Source of the DNA: Bdellovibrionales bacterium | GTDB lineage: Bacteria; Bdellovibrionota; Bdellovibrionia; Bdellovibrionales; UBA1609 | Length of the DNA: 13,402 nt | Assembly: GCA_020434645.1 (NCBI GenBank) | Contig: JAGRAK010000022.1 | Coordinates: 1-13,402 of the forward strand | Reading direction: 5' to 3' | In this document: positions 5,349 through 12,872 of the stretch, piece after piece | Numbering within the stretch: the stretch's first letter is position 1 | How the letters are laid out: the number at the start of each line of letters is the position of its first letter | Notes under the pieces: generated by a model | What the model was told of the DNA's origin: nothing | What the model saw: only the letters and a program-made list of their open reading frames with translations | The model's database searches: none | Translations under genes and position numbers: made by a program

Positions 5349-8300
5349 TACAACTCAAGTTCGACCTCATATCGAGATTTTGCACCCAAGGCCTGAGCAC
5401 TTTGCAGATATTCAAGAGTTGTGTCGTAAGGTTTATCCGTTCACTAAGCCTTGGTCGATCGACCAGCTTGAGTCTCACCGAGCTTACTTTCCCGATGGGC
5501 AACTCATTGCCGTCAACATGGTGAGCGGAAAAGTTGTTGGGCTTGCGTTCAGCCTGATTATTTCTTGGGACGACTACTCACCACAAGACAACTGGACAGA
5601 TTTTACCTCTGGTGGTTTTTTTCATAATCACAACCCAAAAAGAGGCAAAACTCTTTATGGAGCTGAAGTTATGGTCGACCCAGAGATGCGTGGCCTCGGT
5701 ATAGGTAAACTTCTCTATCAGGGTCGCCAAGAAATAGCCTACAAGTATGGACTAAAAAGAATTCGAGCAGGAGCTCGCCTTCGCGGCTATAGCAAGTTCA
5801 AAGATAAATTTTTACCGAATGAATATGTTAAAGAGGTTATGGAAAAAAGAATCTATGACCCCACTCTTAGCTTTCAGCTGAATCAAGGCTTTACAGCCAT
5901 TGATGTGGCCAAAAATTACTTGTTTAACGACCCAGAGAGCTTAGGCTTCGCCGCCGTTATCGAATGGCTCAATCCGCAAGTCATAACAGAAAAAGATATA
6001 AAAAAGCAAAAAGAGAGCGTTGAAGCTTTTTTAACAAATGAAAAATATGTTTCTGAATTTCTGCCCCGTGAGTTGCATCGCCTAGTTCGAAAAAGCACTT
6101 TGGCGCTTGGTGATGTTATACGCGAAACAGAAGGTCAAAAATTTTACAACAGTATTGAAAATTATCGTGTCACTTTAAAAAAAATGCGTGGCTCTACCAC
6201 ACAAGATAAATTATCAAAGCTGATGAGTTCAGTTGAAAAAGAATCTGCAGCTGACCAGCTCAAAATTGCCCACGCCTTTGCTCTGCAACTTGAAATTGTA
6301 AATGTCTGTGAGACCGCCTATCGCACTTGGCGCCTAAGGCAAAAGCCCACTCCTCAAGGGCTTAAAAAACGCCTAGATTTAAAATTTGTACTGACGGCTC
6401 ACCCCACAGAGGCTCGCTCGCCTATTGTTGTTGAGCTCCTAAGAAAGCTTTCAGACCTACTTATAGATGGCATTCACAATAATTTTGTATTTAGTGAGCA
6501 AGAACTTCTCAGCCAAATACGCTTGCTATGGCTAATGCCCCTTTCAAAGAGAAAACTACCCACTGTTATTGATGAGGCTGAATTTTTATTTTCTATGGTT
6601 TTTTCTGAAAAGGTATTTGATTTTTTTGTCAGTAAAAAACCGAGCTATGATCTCAAACTCAGAACCTGGGTTGGCGGCGATAAAGATGGGCACCCCGGAG
6701 TGAATGCCGATGTCATGAAGTCATGCCTAGCTTTATCGCGTGAACATGTATTACAGGTTTTAGAAAATAAGCTGCTCACAGTAATAGAAGACTTAGGCCG
6801 TGTTGAGAGCTCTGCGAGCAAAGGGAGCCCTGTCGATACTATTAAAAGCTTAATAAAAGACCTCGACAGTCTTAAAAAAATATCAACTGGCGATGGCAAT
6901 CGTGTTAAAAAATGGTGCATGAAGTTTAATAAACTTCTGCGCAGTTCTAACCCGCTAGTCAGCAAACACTATCAAATTATTCTTATTGCTCAGATGCTTA
7001 AAATTTTTCCGGCATTTGTTTTACCCATTGAACTGCGCGAAGATGCTGGCGAAATTAAGCTCGCCCTGACCGACAAGCAATCACCAATTCGACAAATGAT
7101 TCGAGAGCTTCGTAAAATATCAGGGGCCCTCAGCGTGATTTTCTACGCAAGAGGACTCGTTATCTCGCATTGCGAAAGTGCTGAAGATATTGAGAATGCA
7201 TCAAAACTCGCAATGCTTGCCGGGCGCACAAAGGCCTTTCCGATTATACCACTTTTTGAGAGTAAAGAAGCGCTTGTGCAGGCTAAGAAAATCTTAAAAA
7301 GTTGGCTCGCTAAAAAATCAAATGTCGAACAGGCGCGAAGGCACTGGTTCGGCCATATTGAGGTTATGCTCGGTTACTCTGATTCAGCAAAAGAGATCGG
7401 CGTATTACCTAGTCGCATCTTGATTCAAAAAGCCATGCAAGATATTGAAAACACGCTGCGCCCAAGTGGCATCAAGCCCGTATTTTTTCATGGCTCCGGC
7501 GGCAGTGTCGCTCGTGGTGGCGGCAGCTTAAAAGAACAAGTCTCTTGGTGGCCAAATTCAGCCATGGAGAAACCTAAAATAACGGTTCAAGGCGAAATGA
7601 TTCAACGGCTTTTCGCTACAAAAGAAATTTTAAACTCTCAGTGCTCACACCTAAGCAATGAGGCTATGCGCCGAAGGGTTAAAAAAATTAAGTCTGTAGC
7701 TAGCTCTTCACTCCATCATTTTTCATCATTTGTAGAAGCTGAATACAAAAAACTGCTAAGTGATGGCGAGAAGTTAGAGTTGCTACTTGAATCAAGCCCC
7801 TATCGTTACTTGGATGTTTTGCGAATTGGCTCTCGCCCTGCCAAACGACGAAAAGACGGAGAAACTTTTTCTATAAGCTCCCTTAGGGCTATACCATGGG
7901 TACTCTGCTGGACGCAAAATCGAGCCTTGCTCCCAACATGGTGGGGCATTGGCACCGCTTGGAAGTCGATTTCAGCGGAAGATAAAGAAAAACTAAAAAT
8001 CGAATTTAAAGAAAATCCGTTTTTCTCTTCATTTGTAAAATCACTTGGTTTCACACTCGGAAAAGTTGAACTGAATGTTTGGAAGCTTTATTTTAAAAAT
8101 AGCCCAGAATCTCAAGCCTTCTTTAAGCAAATGGAGTCAGAATTTAAATTTGCAATTGATTTTGTAACTACAATGAGTGGCGATAAAAATCTAATATGGC
8201 ACAGGCCTTGGCTTGAAGAGAGCATCCGCTTACGCGCGCCACACATTCATATATTAAATATTTTGCAATTAATCGCCATGCGCCGATACGACGAACCTCT

Positions 8301-8352
8301 TTTAAAAGAAACTCTCGTTGGCATTGCCTGCGGCATGTTAACGACCGGTTAA
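5329..8352 (+). CDS. GNAT acetyltransferase fused to phosphoenolpyruvate carboxylase-like protein
   Basis: ATG 5329 gives 1007 residues (TTG 5323 is two codons earlier). Residues 13-215 are a GNAT domain with the acetyl-CoA loop RGLGIG (121-126) and a tail (YDPTLSFQLNQGF, NYL, ESLGFAAVIEW) typical of GNAT domains fused to nitrilases. Residues about 220-1007 are PEP carboxylase, somewhat shorter than the E. coli enzyme of about 880. Visible motifs are TAHPTEA with catalytic H358, GGDKDGHP (449-456), PLFES with metal ligand E644, GYSDSAKEIG with D685 and K688, FHGSGGSVARGGG (720-732), QGEM (754-757), GSRPAKR (834-840), and LRAIPW with R853. Two usual arginines are replaced: K452 (GGDRDG in the family) and S723 (FHGRGG). 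The C-terminal RNTG reads LTTG. PEP carboxylase makes oxaloacetate from PEP and bicarbonate; whether this one does is open. Confidence 0.9.
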   Translation: MLTSQTNTTQVRPHIEILHPRPEHFADIQELCRKVYPFTKPWSIDQLESHRAYFPDGQLIAVNMVSGKVVGLAFSLIISWDDYSPQDNWTDFTSGGFFHNHNPKRGKTLYGAEVMVDPEMRGLGIGKLLYQGRQEIAYKYGLKRIRAGARLRGYSKFKDKFLPNEYVKEVMEKRIYDPTLSFQLNQGFTAIDVAKNYLFNDPESLGFAAVIEWLNPQVITEKDIKKQKESVEAFLTNEKYVSEFLPRELHRLVRKSTLALGDVIRETEGQKFYNSIENYRVTLKKMRGSTTQDKLSKLMSSVEKESAADQLKIAHAFALQLEIVNVCETAYRTWRLRQKPTPQGLKKRLDLKFVLTAHPTEARSPIVVELLRKLSDLLIDGIHNNFVFSEQELLSQIRLLWLMPLSKRKLPTVIDEAEFLFSMVFSEKVFDFFVSKKPSYDLKLRTWVGGDKDGHPGVNADVMKSCLALSREHVLQVLENKLLTVIEDLGRVESSASKGSPVDTIKSLIKDLDSLKKISTGDGNRVKKWCMKFNKLLRSSNPLVSKHYQIILIAQMLKIFPAFVLPIELREDAGEIKLALTDKQSPIRQMIRELRKISGALSVIFYARGLVISHCESAEDIENASKLAMLAGRTKAFPIIPLFESKEALVQAKKILKSWLAKKSNVEQARRHWFGHIEVMLGYSDSAKEIGVLPSRILIQKAMQDIENTLRPSGIKPVFFHGSGGSVARGGGSLKEQVSWWPNSAMEKPKITVQGEMIQRLFATKEILNSQCSHLSNEAMRRRVKKIKSVASSSLHHFSSFVEAEYKKLLSDGEKLELLLESSPYRYLDVLRIGSRPAKRRKDGETFSISSLRAIPWVLCWTQNRALLPTWWGIGTAWKSISAEDKEKLKIEFKENPFFSSFVKSLGFTLGKVELNVWKLYFKNSPESQAFFKQMESEFKFAIDFVTTMSGDKNLIWHRPWLEESIRLRAPHIHILNILQLIAMRRYDEPLLKETLVGIACGMLTTG

Positions 8353-8355
8353 TTT

Positions 8356-8376
8356 AAGGTACCTGGTAACCTTTTT
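8356..8376 (+). terminator. Palindromic terminator-like element, copy 1
   Basis: AAGGT (8356-8360) and ACCTT (8369-8373) form a short inverted repeat with an 8-base loop, followed by a run of Ts to 8376. It sits three bases after the PEP-carboxylase fusion stop and just before the convergent gene end at 8382. The 20-base core differs by one base from a second copy at 10781-10801. The stem is short, so a role as a site for a protein is also possible. Confidence 0.5.
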
Positions 8377-8381
8377 AAGAC

Positions 8382-9584
8382 TCAGTGCAGAATTTGAATA
8401 GTAGACCTGCCAAATATTTTGCCTCTGACTCCCCAGCGCTTAGTTGGGGGGTCTACTGGCTTTGAACTAAAATTATTTTTACTCCATACCTCACTTAGCT
8501 CATAGAGATTTACAGCTCGTGAATTGACCTGAAATACGTTTGTTGCGAGAAAATATGTCTGCCATGGCGATGCTAATTTCGCATTACTTATTTGCTGGCG
8601 AGTGGCTTCGAAATGCATACGGATTCTTTTGTCTCGCGAAGGTGTACTCCATATGTCATAAAGTTTGGACTTTGTGTTGCGACAGTATCTTCGATTACGA
8701 CGCGTTTGATTGCATGCACGATAACCCTTCTCAACCACACCCACTCGCTCGTGCAAATAAAGCTTCAGCTCTCTAAGGCTGATTTGCGCTAAGGCTTCTT
8801 GGCTCATGCTGGGCTTTACAATATTGTAGACATAATTATGAAATGTGCCATTGCCTAACTCGAGTTGAAACTGTTCGGTCGAAAAATCAGGCATATTTTG
8901 TGGCTCGACATACTCCCACCCATAAGTCCCGCGCACCGGCCATAGAAATCGACGAAAACCCTCTGCCGCCGTTTTGGGCTTGGCTTCATACCAGTAAACC
9001 AAGTGCTTTGTATTTTTGATCTCGCGGGGCACTGTTGATGATACAAATTCAAACGGCATTTCTTTTGGATCAGTCAAATTCATTTTATAAATTAAATCCA
9101 CATGCTTTGAAGAATCTAAATTCAGAAAAAATGCACCTGGAAGCAAATTCGTGAGACTCACGGGGTAACTATCTTCTGATAATGTGACCGTCCACGAACG
9201 CCGTAAAATATAATTAAGTGCAGTTAAAAATCTGACATCTTTCTCCCATGTTTCTGCAGTGGGAAGATCGCTCCATAATGGATTGGATGTTTCATGACTG
9301 ATAACACCATCATCTACTGTTGTGGTCAGCATAGGGAGCTTGTGAATGCGAGCGAAAATCCATCTAAACCCATAAACCGTGTCGGCACAATCAATCGGTA
9401 TATTTCGCTTTTTAAAAAATTCAGGATCAGCCGCAACGTCACCTAGCCAACTGGCAAAAATCTCCTCGTAGTCCCAAGACCAAGAATAAACGCTCTTATA
9501 TATACCAGAAACTTCAGCCTCTGCTATAACTTCATGTTGTAAAATTAAAACTGATGAAATTAGAAGGCACCAAAAAAACCTCAT
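8382..9584 (-). CDS. Exported Cys/His hydrolase-like protein, paralogue A
   Basis: ATG 9582-9584 gives 400 residues; it shares ATGA with the stop of the upstream paralogue, so translation is coupled, and an earlier TTG (9596) is less likely. Residues 1-22 (MRFFWCLLISSVLILQHEVIA) are a signal peptide. The body aligns end to end with its neighbour: PIDCADTVYGFRWIFAR with C66, RFLTALNYILRR, SYPVSL, SSKHVDLIY with H161, STVPRE, GFRRFLWPV, DIWSTPSRDKRI, and VDPPTKRWG at the end. A Cys at a helix start followed by a His on a strand is the papain/NlpC-P60 order, so a cell-wall or protein hydrolase is possible. A second Cys pair (C291, C301) may form a disulphide. I do not recognise the family by name. 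Confidence 0.75.
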   Translation of the reverse strand: MRFFWCLLISSVLILQHEVIAEAEVSGIYKSVYSWSWDYEEIFASWLGDVAADPEFFKKRNIPIDCADTVYGFRWIFARIHKLPMLTTTVDDGVISHETSNPLWSDLPTAETWEKDVRFLTALNYILRRSWTVTLSEDSYPVSLTNLLPGAFFLNLDSSKHVDLIYKMNLTDPKEMPFEFVSSTVPREIKNTKHLVYWYEAKPKTAAEGFRRFLWPVRGTYGWEYVEPQNMPDFSTEQFQLELGNGTFHNYVYNIVKPSMSQEALAQISLRELKLYLHERVGVVEKGYRACNQTRRNRRYCRNTKSKLYDIWSTPSRDKRIRMHFEATRQQISNAKLASPWQTYFLATNVFQVNSRAVNLYELSEVWSKNNFSSKPVDPPTKRWGVRGKIFGRSTIQILH

Positions 9585-10702
9585 TGTAAACCCCAACGCC
9601 TTGCTGGCAAATCATAGGGCTCAGAGCTATAAAGTTTCTCACTCCAAATCTCATAAATTTCAGCTAAGCTTATCGGCTGCCCCTCAAACCGAAACACCTC
9701 TGTGTTTTCGGTAAATTTCTTCCATAATCGGTTTGCTTTCTTGTCATTCGAATTATTCACATCAGTTGTCACCTCGACAAAAAGATCGGCAATGCGAGCA
9801 TCTCGAGAAGGCGTGCTCCAATCATCATAATCTTGGCTGGCCACATCTCGACAACTTGGTCGATTCACACAAAACTGATAACCATCCTCAACGATTTGCA
9901 CCCGGCTTTGAATGTATTCAACGAGCTCCTCTAAACCTCGCTCAATTTTTGCCAAGTTATTTAAGTTGGGTTTAATTTTCTGATAAATATAACCTGAGTA
10001 GGTTAGGCTAGACCCATTCATTAGATCTGGATCATATTGCTCGAGAGAATAATGCGGCATCTGATCAGGCCTTGTAAAACTCCAAACACCATTTTGCTTA
10101 ACAGGCCACAAAAATTTACGAAACCCGCTTTTTTGGTCTGTACTCTGATGACCAGCCCAATAGTTGACAAGCTTAAGTGGATTTTTGCTGCGGGGAACTG
10201 TGCCAACTAAAAAACGTAGCGGCATATTTTTTTTATTTTTATAGTCTGTACTCACAATAATTTGAGCATGGTGTCCGTTCTCAATATTGACGTACATTGT
10301 ACCGGCCTGAAAAGCATCAGCACTAATTTCTACTGGATAACTTTCTAGTAATAAACTTTTTGTGTAAGTGCGCCTCATCACCCAATCTAAAGAAGATAAA
10401 AAACGCGAATCGCGCCTCCAATCGCTATCGGTTGAAAGGTGGCTCCATAGTTCGTTTTCAGACTCATTGGTAAAAATTCCTTCGTGTGAGTGCACGGCCA
10501 TTTTAAGATCGTTCTGTCGCGCAAAAATCCAGCGAAGGCCATAAACTACGTCTGCACAGTCAACAGAGACCCCAATTTTAACAAAAAAATGAGGGTCTTG
10601 AGCTTCAGCTGTTAACCACTGAGAGAATTTCTGCTCCCAGGCCTGAGACCAATTATTTTGCCCCGCCCATATAGGCGCACCCTCCGATTGGAGTGGCTGC
10701 AA
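9581..10702 (-). CDS. Exported Cys/His hydrolase-like protein, paralogue B, start unclear
   Basis: From TTG 10700-10702 the product has 373 residues and parallels paralogue A throughout: VDCADVVYGLRWIFAR with C49, RFLSSLDWVMRR, SYPVEI, NGHHAQIIV with H145, GTVPRS, GFRKFLWPV, DDWSTPSRDARI, DLPARRWG; C278/C284 match A's second Cys pair. With this start it would lack a signal peptide, yet the 12 codons just upstream encode one in frame (KKIIVIFIILI). No ATG, GTG or TTG precedes them before the in-frame TAG. ATT at 10736-10738, after GAGGG, is the best-placed codon, suggesting either a rare AUU start or a lost ATG. The catalytic reading (papain/NlpC-like) is inferred from Cys and His order only. 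Confidence 0.7.
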   Translation of the reverse strand: MQPLQSEGAPIWAGQNNWSQAWEQKFSQWLTAEAQDPHFFVKIGVSVDCADVVYGLRWIFARQNDLKMAVHSHEGIFTNESENELWSHLSTDSDWRRDSRFLSSLDWVMRRTYTKSLLLESYPVEISADAFQAGTMYVNIENGHHAQIIVSTDYKNKKNMPLRFLVGTVPRSKNPLKLVNYWAGHQSTDQKSGFRKFLWPVKQNGVWSFTRPDQMPHYSLEQYDPDLMNGSSLTYSGYIYQKIKPNLNNLAKIERGLEELVEYIQSRVQIVEDGYQFCVNRPSCRDVASQDYDDWSTPSRDARIADLFVEVTTDVNNSNDKKANRLWKKFTENTEVFRFEGQPISLAEIYEIWSEKLYSSEPYDLPARRWGLQ

Positions 10703-10779
10703 TATTAGAATAATAAATATAACGATTATTTTTTTAATAGCCCTCGTCTTAGCAAAAATTAACCGCTAAAGGGAGGCGC

Positions 10780-10801
10780 AAAAGGTACGTGGTAACCTTT
10801 T
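10780..10801. terminator. Palindromic terminator-like element, copy 2
   Basis: AAAAGGT (10780-10786) and ACCTTTT (10795-10801) are perfect 7-base arms around an 8-base loop. On the minus strand it begins at the last base of the astacin stop codon and ends in TTTT, as an intrinsic terminator would. The 20-base core repeats copy 1 at 8357-8375 in the same orientation, with one difference (C or G in the loop). Confidence 0.55.
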
Positions 10802-11727
10802 CAGGGTGCATGGGCTGTATAAACCCTATTTACCCTCTCTATATCGATTTTACTTAAGCCCATAACTGGAGCTACCGCGATATTTGTTTTAGACTTAAGG
10901 GTGCTCAAGCCTCCCCGCTTTGCAAACGAATCTGGTCGATAAATCATGATCGAATTGTAATCAAATGGCATACCTTTGTGAAAAGACATCAGAGATTCGG
11001 GCACTATCGCAAACTGCGTTTTATATAGCTCTTCAATATTATCCCATAATACATCAATATACTGATCACGATCTGTACGAGAATGCTCATGAATGAAACC
11101 CAAAGCGTGCATAATCTCGTGAGCAATTTCAGGGGCATAGCAATTATCTGAAAGCCAAATCGGCTGATGCCCGCCAACACGCCCCAAATACGATTTACAC
11201 TTTCCCTCTTTAGCTTGAAAAACAATAGCATCCTGCTGCCCATTAAATGGCACAAACCGAATCGTCGTGTCATTGAAGTATTCAAATGCCTCTTGGACAC
11301 GCTCAGGATGAGGAAATGGCTCAACAATATGATACGGAATATCTAAAGTCTCCCACAACTTCACTTTTGGTGGAGCCGCTACACCGCCCTTTTCTTTTAA
11401 CTCTACAGTCGGTCGCCCGAGGATCACATCTCCAAAGGCTATGGCATTGCCTTCTTCGTCGAGTACAAATTCAATAGTTTTCGGTGGAGGAGAAGATTTT
11501 GGTTCAGCCTTTGCCAGCGAAGACGAAGGAGCCGTCACAGCTGGCACGGGCTTTTTAGAAATCTTAGTTCTGGCCTTTAATTTTGTTTTCTCGACGATCT
11601 TTTTGGGTATGGCTTCTTCTTCGTGATGAGCTAAAGTGATAGGATCAACAAGCGGAAACTGTCGCTTATACAGCCAAAAGCCGACCGCCAATACCACTAG
11701 AATTAAAAAATAATATCTCGTTTTCAT
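10801..11727 (-). CDS. Membrane-anchored astacin-family zinc metalloprotease (M12A)
   Basis: This 308-residue protein starts at ATG 11725-11727. Residues 5-19 form a single membrane segment or uncleaved signal (YYFLILVVLAVGFWL), followed by a Lys/Pro/Ala-rich linker to about 85. A short propeptide-like part (85-105) contains FGDV with D100, resembling the astacin FxGD aspartate switch that blocks the zinc before activation. The catalytic domain starts near LWETLDIPY and holds HEIMHALGFIHEH (zinc ligands H203, H207, H213; base E204), HSRTDRD, and the Met-turn SIMIY (M261, Y263). C177 and C196 probably form the usual disulphide. The product should act outside the inner membrane as an endopeptidase. 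It is upstream of the two paralogues on the same strand, but a hairpin lies between. Confidence 0.9.
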   Translation of the reverse strand: MKTRYYFLILVVLAVGFWLYKRQFPLVDPITLAHHEEEAIPKKIVEKTKLKARTKISKKPVPAVTAPSSSLAKAEPKSSPPPKTIEFVLDEEGNAIAFGDVILGRPTVELKEKGGVAAPPKVKLWETLDIPYHIVEPFPHPERVQEAFEYFNDTTIRFVPFNGQQDAIVFQAKEGKCKSYLGRVGGHQPIWLSDNCYAPEIAHEIMHALGFIHEHSRTDRDQYIDVLWDNIEELYKTQFAIVPESLMSFHKGMPFDYNSIMIYRPDSFAKRGGLSTLKSKTNIAVAPVMGLSKIDIERVNRVYTAHAP

Positions 11728-11775
11728 TATTGATCTTCAGGCTATACGCTCAAATAAAACAAGTCACTGTCGAAC

Positions 11776-11804
11776 TTTTCTACACACTGGTAAAAAATTA
11801 TAAA
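11776..11804 (+). promoter_or_regulatory. Weak candidate promoter for the lipase gene
   Basis: TATAAA (11799-11804, five of six matches to the -10 consensus) is preceded at 17 bases by TTTTCT (three of six matches to -35). It lies in the 161-base divergent region between astacin and lipase, about 85 bases before the lipase start. Confidence 0.3.
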
Positions 11805-11876
11805 ATGCTACCTGCACCATACAATGAACAAGCGACACATGTTAAAACTGTACACTCAATACCCACGTTCATTTGT

Positions 11877-11882
11877 GAAGGA
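11877..11882 (+). promoter_or_regulatory. Ribosome binding site fixing the TTG start of the lipase
   Basis: GAAGGA six bases before TTG 11889-11891. The TTG opens directly onto a signal peptide, whereas the open frame that reaches further back to 11730 would bury that peptide behind 53 residues. Confidence 0.6.
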
Positions 11883-11888
11883 TTTTAT

Positions 11889-12872
11889 TTGAAGCCATTT
11901 GCTATAGTCTTTTTCATTTTCACGCTTTGCAGCCCGCACCTCGCACATTCAGAAATCAGCTATAAAGCACTGCATGTACCAGCAATACCGTTTTGCGGTA
12001 ATCTTAAAGAATTCAACACCAACAATGCTTACTGGCTCGCATTAGCATCGAATGTTGCCTATGAAAATCATTCTACGGTAGAGGGCTTTAAAAACAATAA
12101 AGAGTATTCTGAAAACGTAAATGATCTTCAAAATGTAAGCACAGTTCTCGTTCAAGAAACTCCCGACGAAAAAAATGGCGTCATGGGTGTCAATACTGTT
12201 GTCTTGTTTGTTGAGTCTGAAACAGAATTAATTATTGCTATACGCGGTACTGAGCCAGATGATCCAACAGATTATGTTAATGACCTGTCCACTACAACTG
12301 TTCAATGGGACTGGGCTGGCAAGGTACATCTCGGATTCTACACTTATTTTCAGTCGCTATGGCTGGCCATCGAGCCAAAATTAAGCTCTGTAGCAAATAA
12401 GAATGTTTGGATCACCGGACACAGTCTTGGAGCCGCCGGCGCGACTCTCTTACATATTTATCTTGCGCGCCTTCAGGCCTATGGCAATTATCCGAATATA
12501 AAATTACGACCACTTTATACTTTCGGCAGTCCCAGAATCGGAGACGACATATTTGCCCAAGCGATTAATAACGATATCAGCATTCCACCTATGTATCGGC
12601 TGCGCAATGAGCACGACCCGGTCACGGTCTCACCCAAAATGAGTCGAAGCAATAGAAAAACCTATCGCCATGTTGGCCAACTAATTTATTTAAATGACGA
12701 TGGTGAAATTGATCTCAAGGCCGATGAAAAAGAAATTGGTTCTAACTTTAGGGACATCCCCATATTCAATTACTTTCGAAGTTTTAGCAGTCACCTGCTG
12801 ACTTCATACATAAGAAAATTAATTAGACGAATTCCTGCACCAACAGGTTGTGAGAAACCGAGCCAGAGATGA
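11889..12872 (+). CDS. Exported class 3 lipase (alpha/beta hydrolase, Lipase_3 type)
   Basis: With the TTG start the product has 327 residues. Residues 1-21 (KPFAIVFFIFTLCSPHLAHS) form a signal peptide, so the enzyme is exported. The class 3 lipase signatures follow in order: LASNVAYE near 53-59, AIRGTEP with R119 (oxyanion region), VHLGFYTYF (146-154), nucleophile S179 in ITGHSLGAAGA, YTFGSPRIGD near 210-219, D243 in LRNEHDPV, and H302 in SFSSHLLTSY. The triad is complete, so hydrolysis of acylglycerols or phospholipids is expected, for instance of prey or environmental lipids. The open frame extends back to TTG 11730, but the ribosome binding site and signal peptide support the later start. 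The stop overlaps the next gene as ATGA. It is transcribed divergently from the astacin. Confidence 0.9.
   Translation: MKPFAIVFFIFTLCSPHLAHSEISYKALHVPAIPFCGNLKEFNTNNAYWLALASNVAYENHSTVEGFKNNKEYSENVNDLQNVSTVLVQETPDEKNGVMGVNTVVLFVESETELIIAIRGTEPDDPTDYVNDLSTTTVQWDWAGKVHLGFYTYFQSLWLAIEPKLSSVANKNVWITGHSLGAAGATLLHIYLARLQAYGNYPNIKLRPLYTFGSPRIGDDIFAQAINNDISIPPMYRLRNEHDPVTVSPKMSRSNRKTYRHVGQLIYLNDDGEIDLKADEKEIGSNFRDIPIFNYFRSFSSHLLTSYIRKLIRRIPAPTGCEKPSQR

Noticed and set aside
6645..6965. 106-codon minus-strand frame inside the PEP-carboxylase gene
   Set aside because: It is opposite the conserved GGDKDGHP region, has no domain and no start signal.
9585..9596. TTG 9596 as start of paralogue A
   Set aside because: ATG 9584 forms an ATGA overlap with the upstream stop and opens directly on the signal peptide.
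11004..11327. 107-codon minus-strand frame inside the astacin gene
   Set aside because: The overlapping frame encodes the intact zinc motif and Met-turn of astacin; this one has low-complexity, unrecognisable sequence.
11730..11888. N-terminal extension of the lipase from TTG 11730
   Set aside because: It would bury a clear signal peptide behind 53 residues, and it lacks a ribosome binding site; it covers the expected promoter region.
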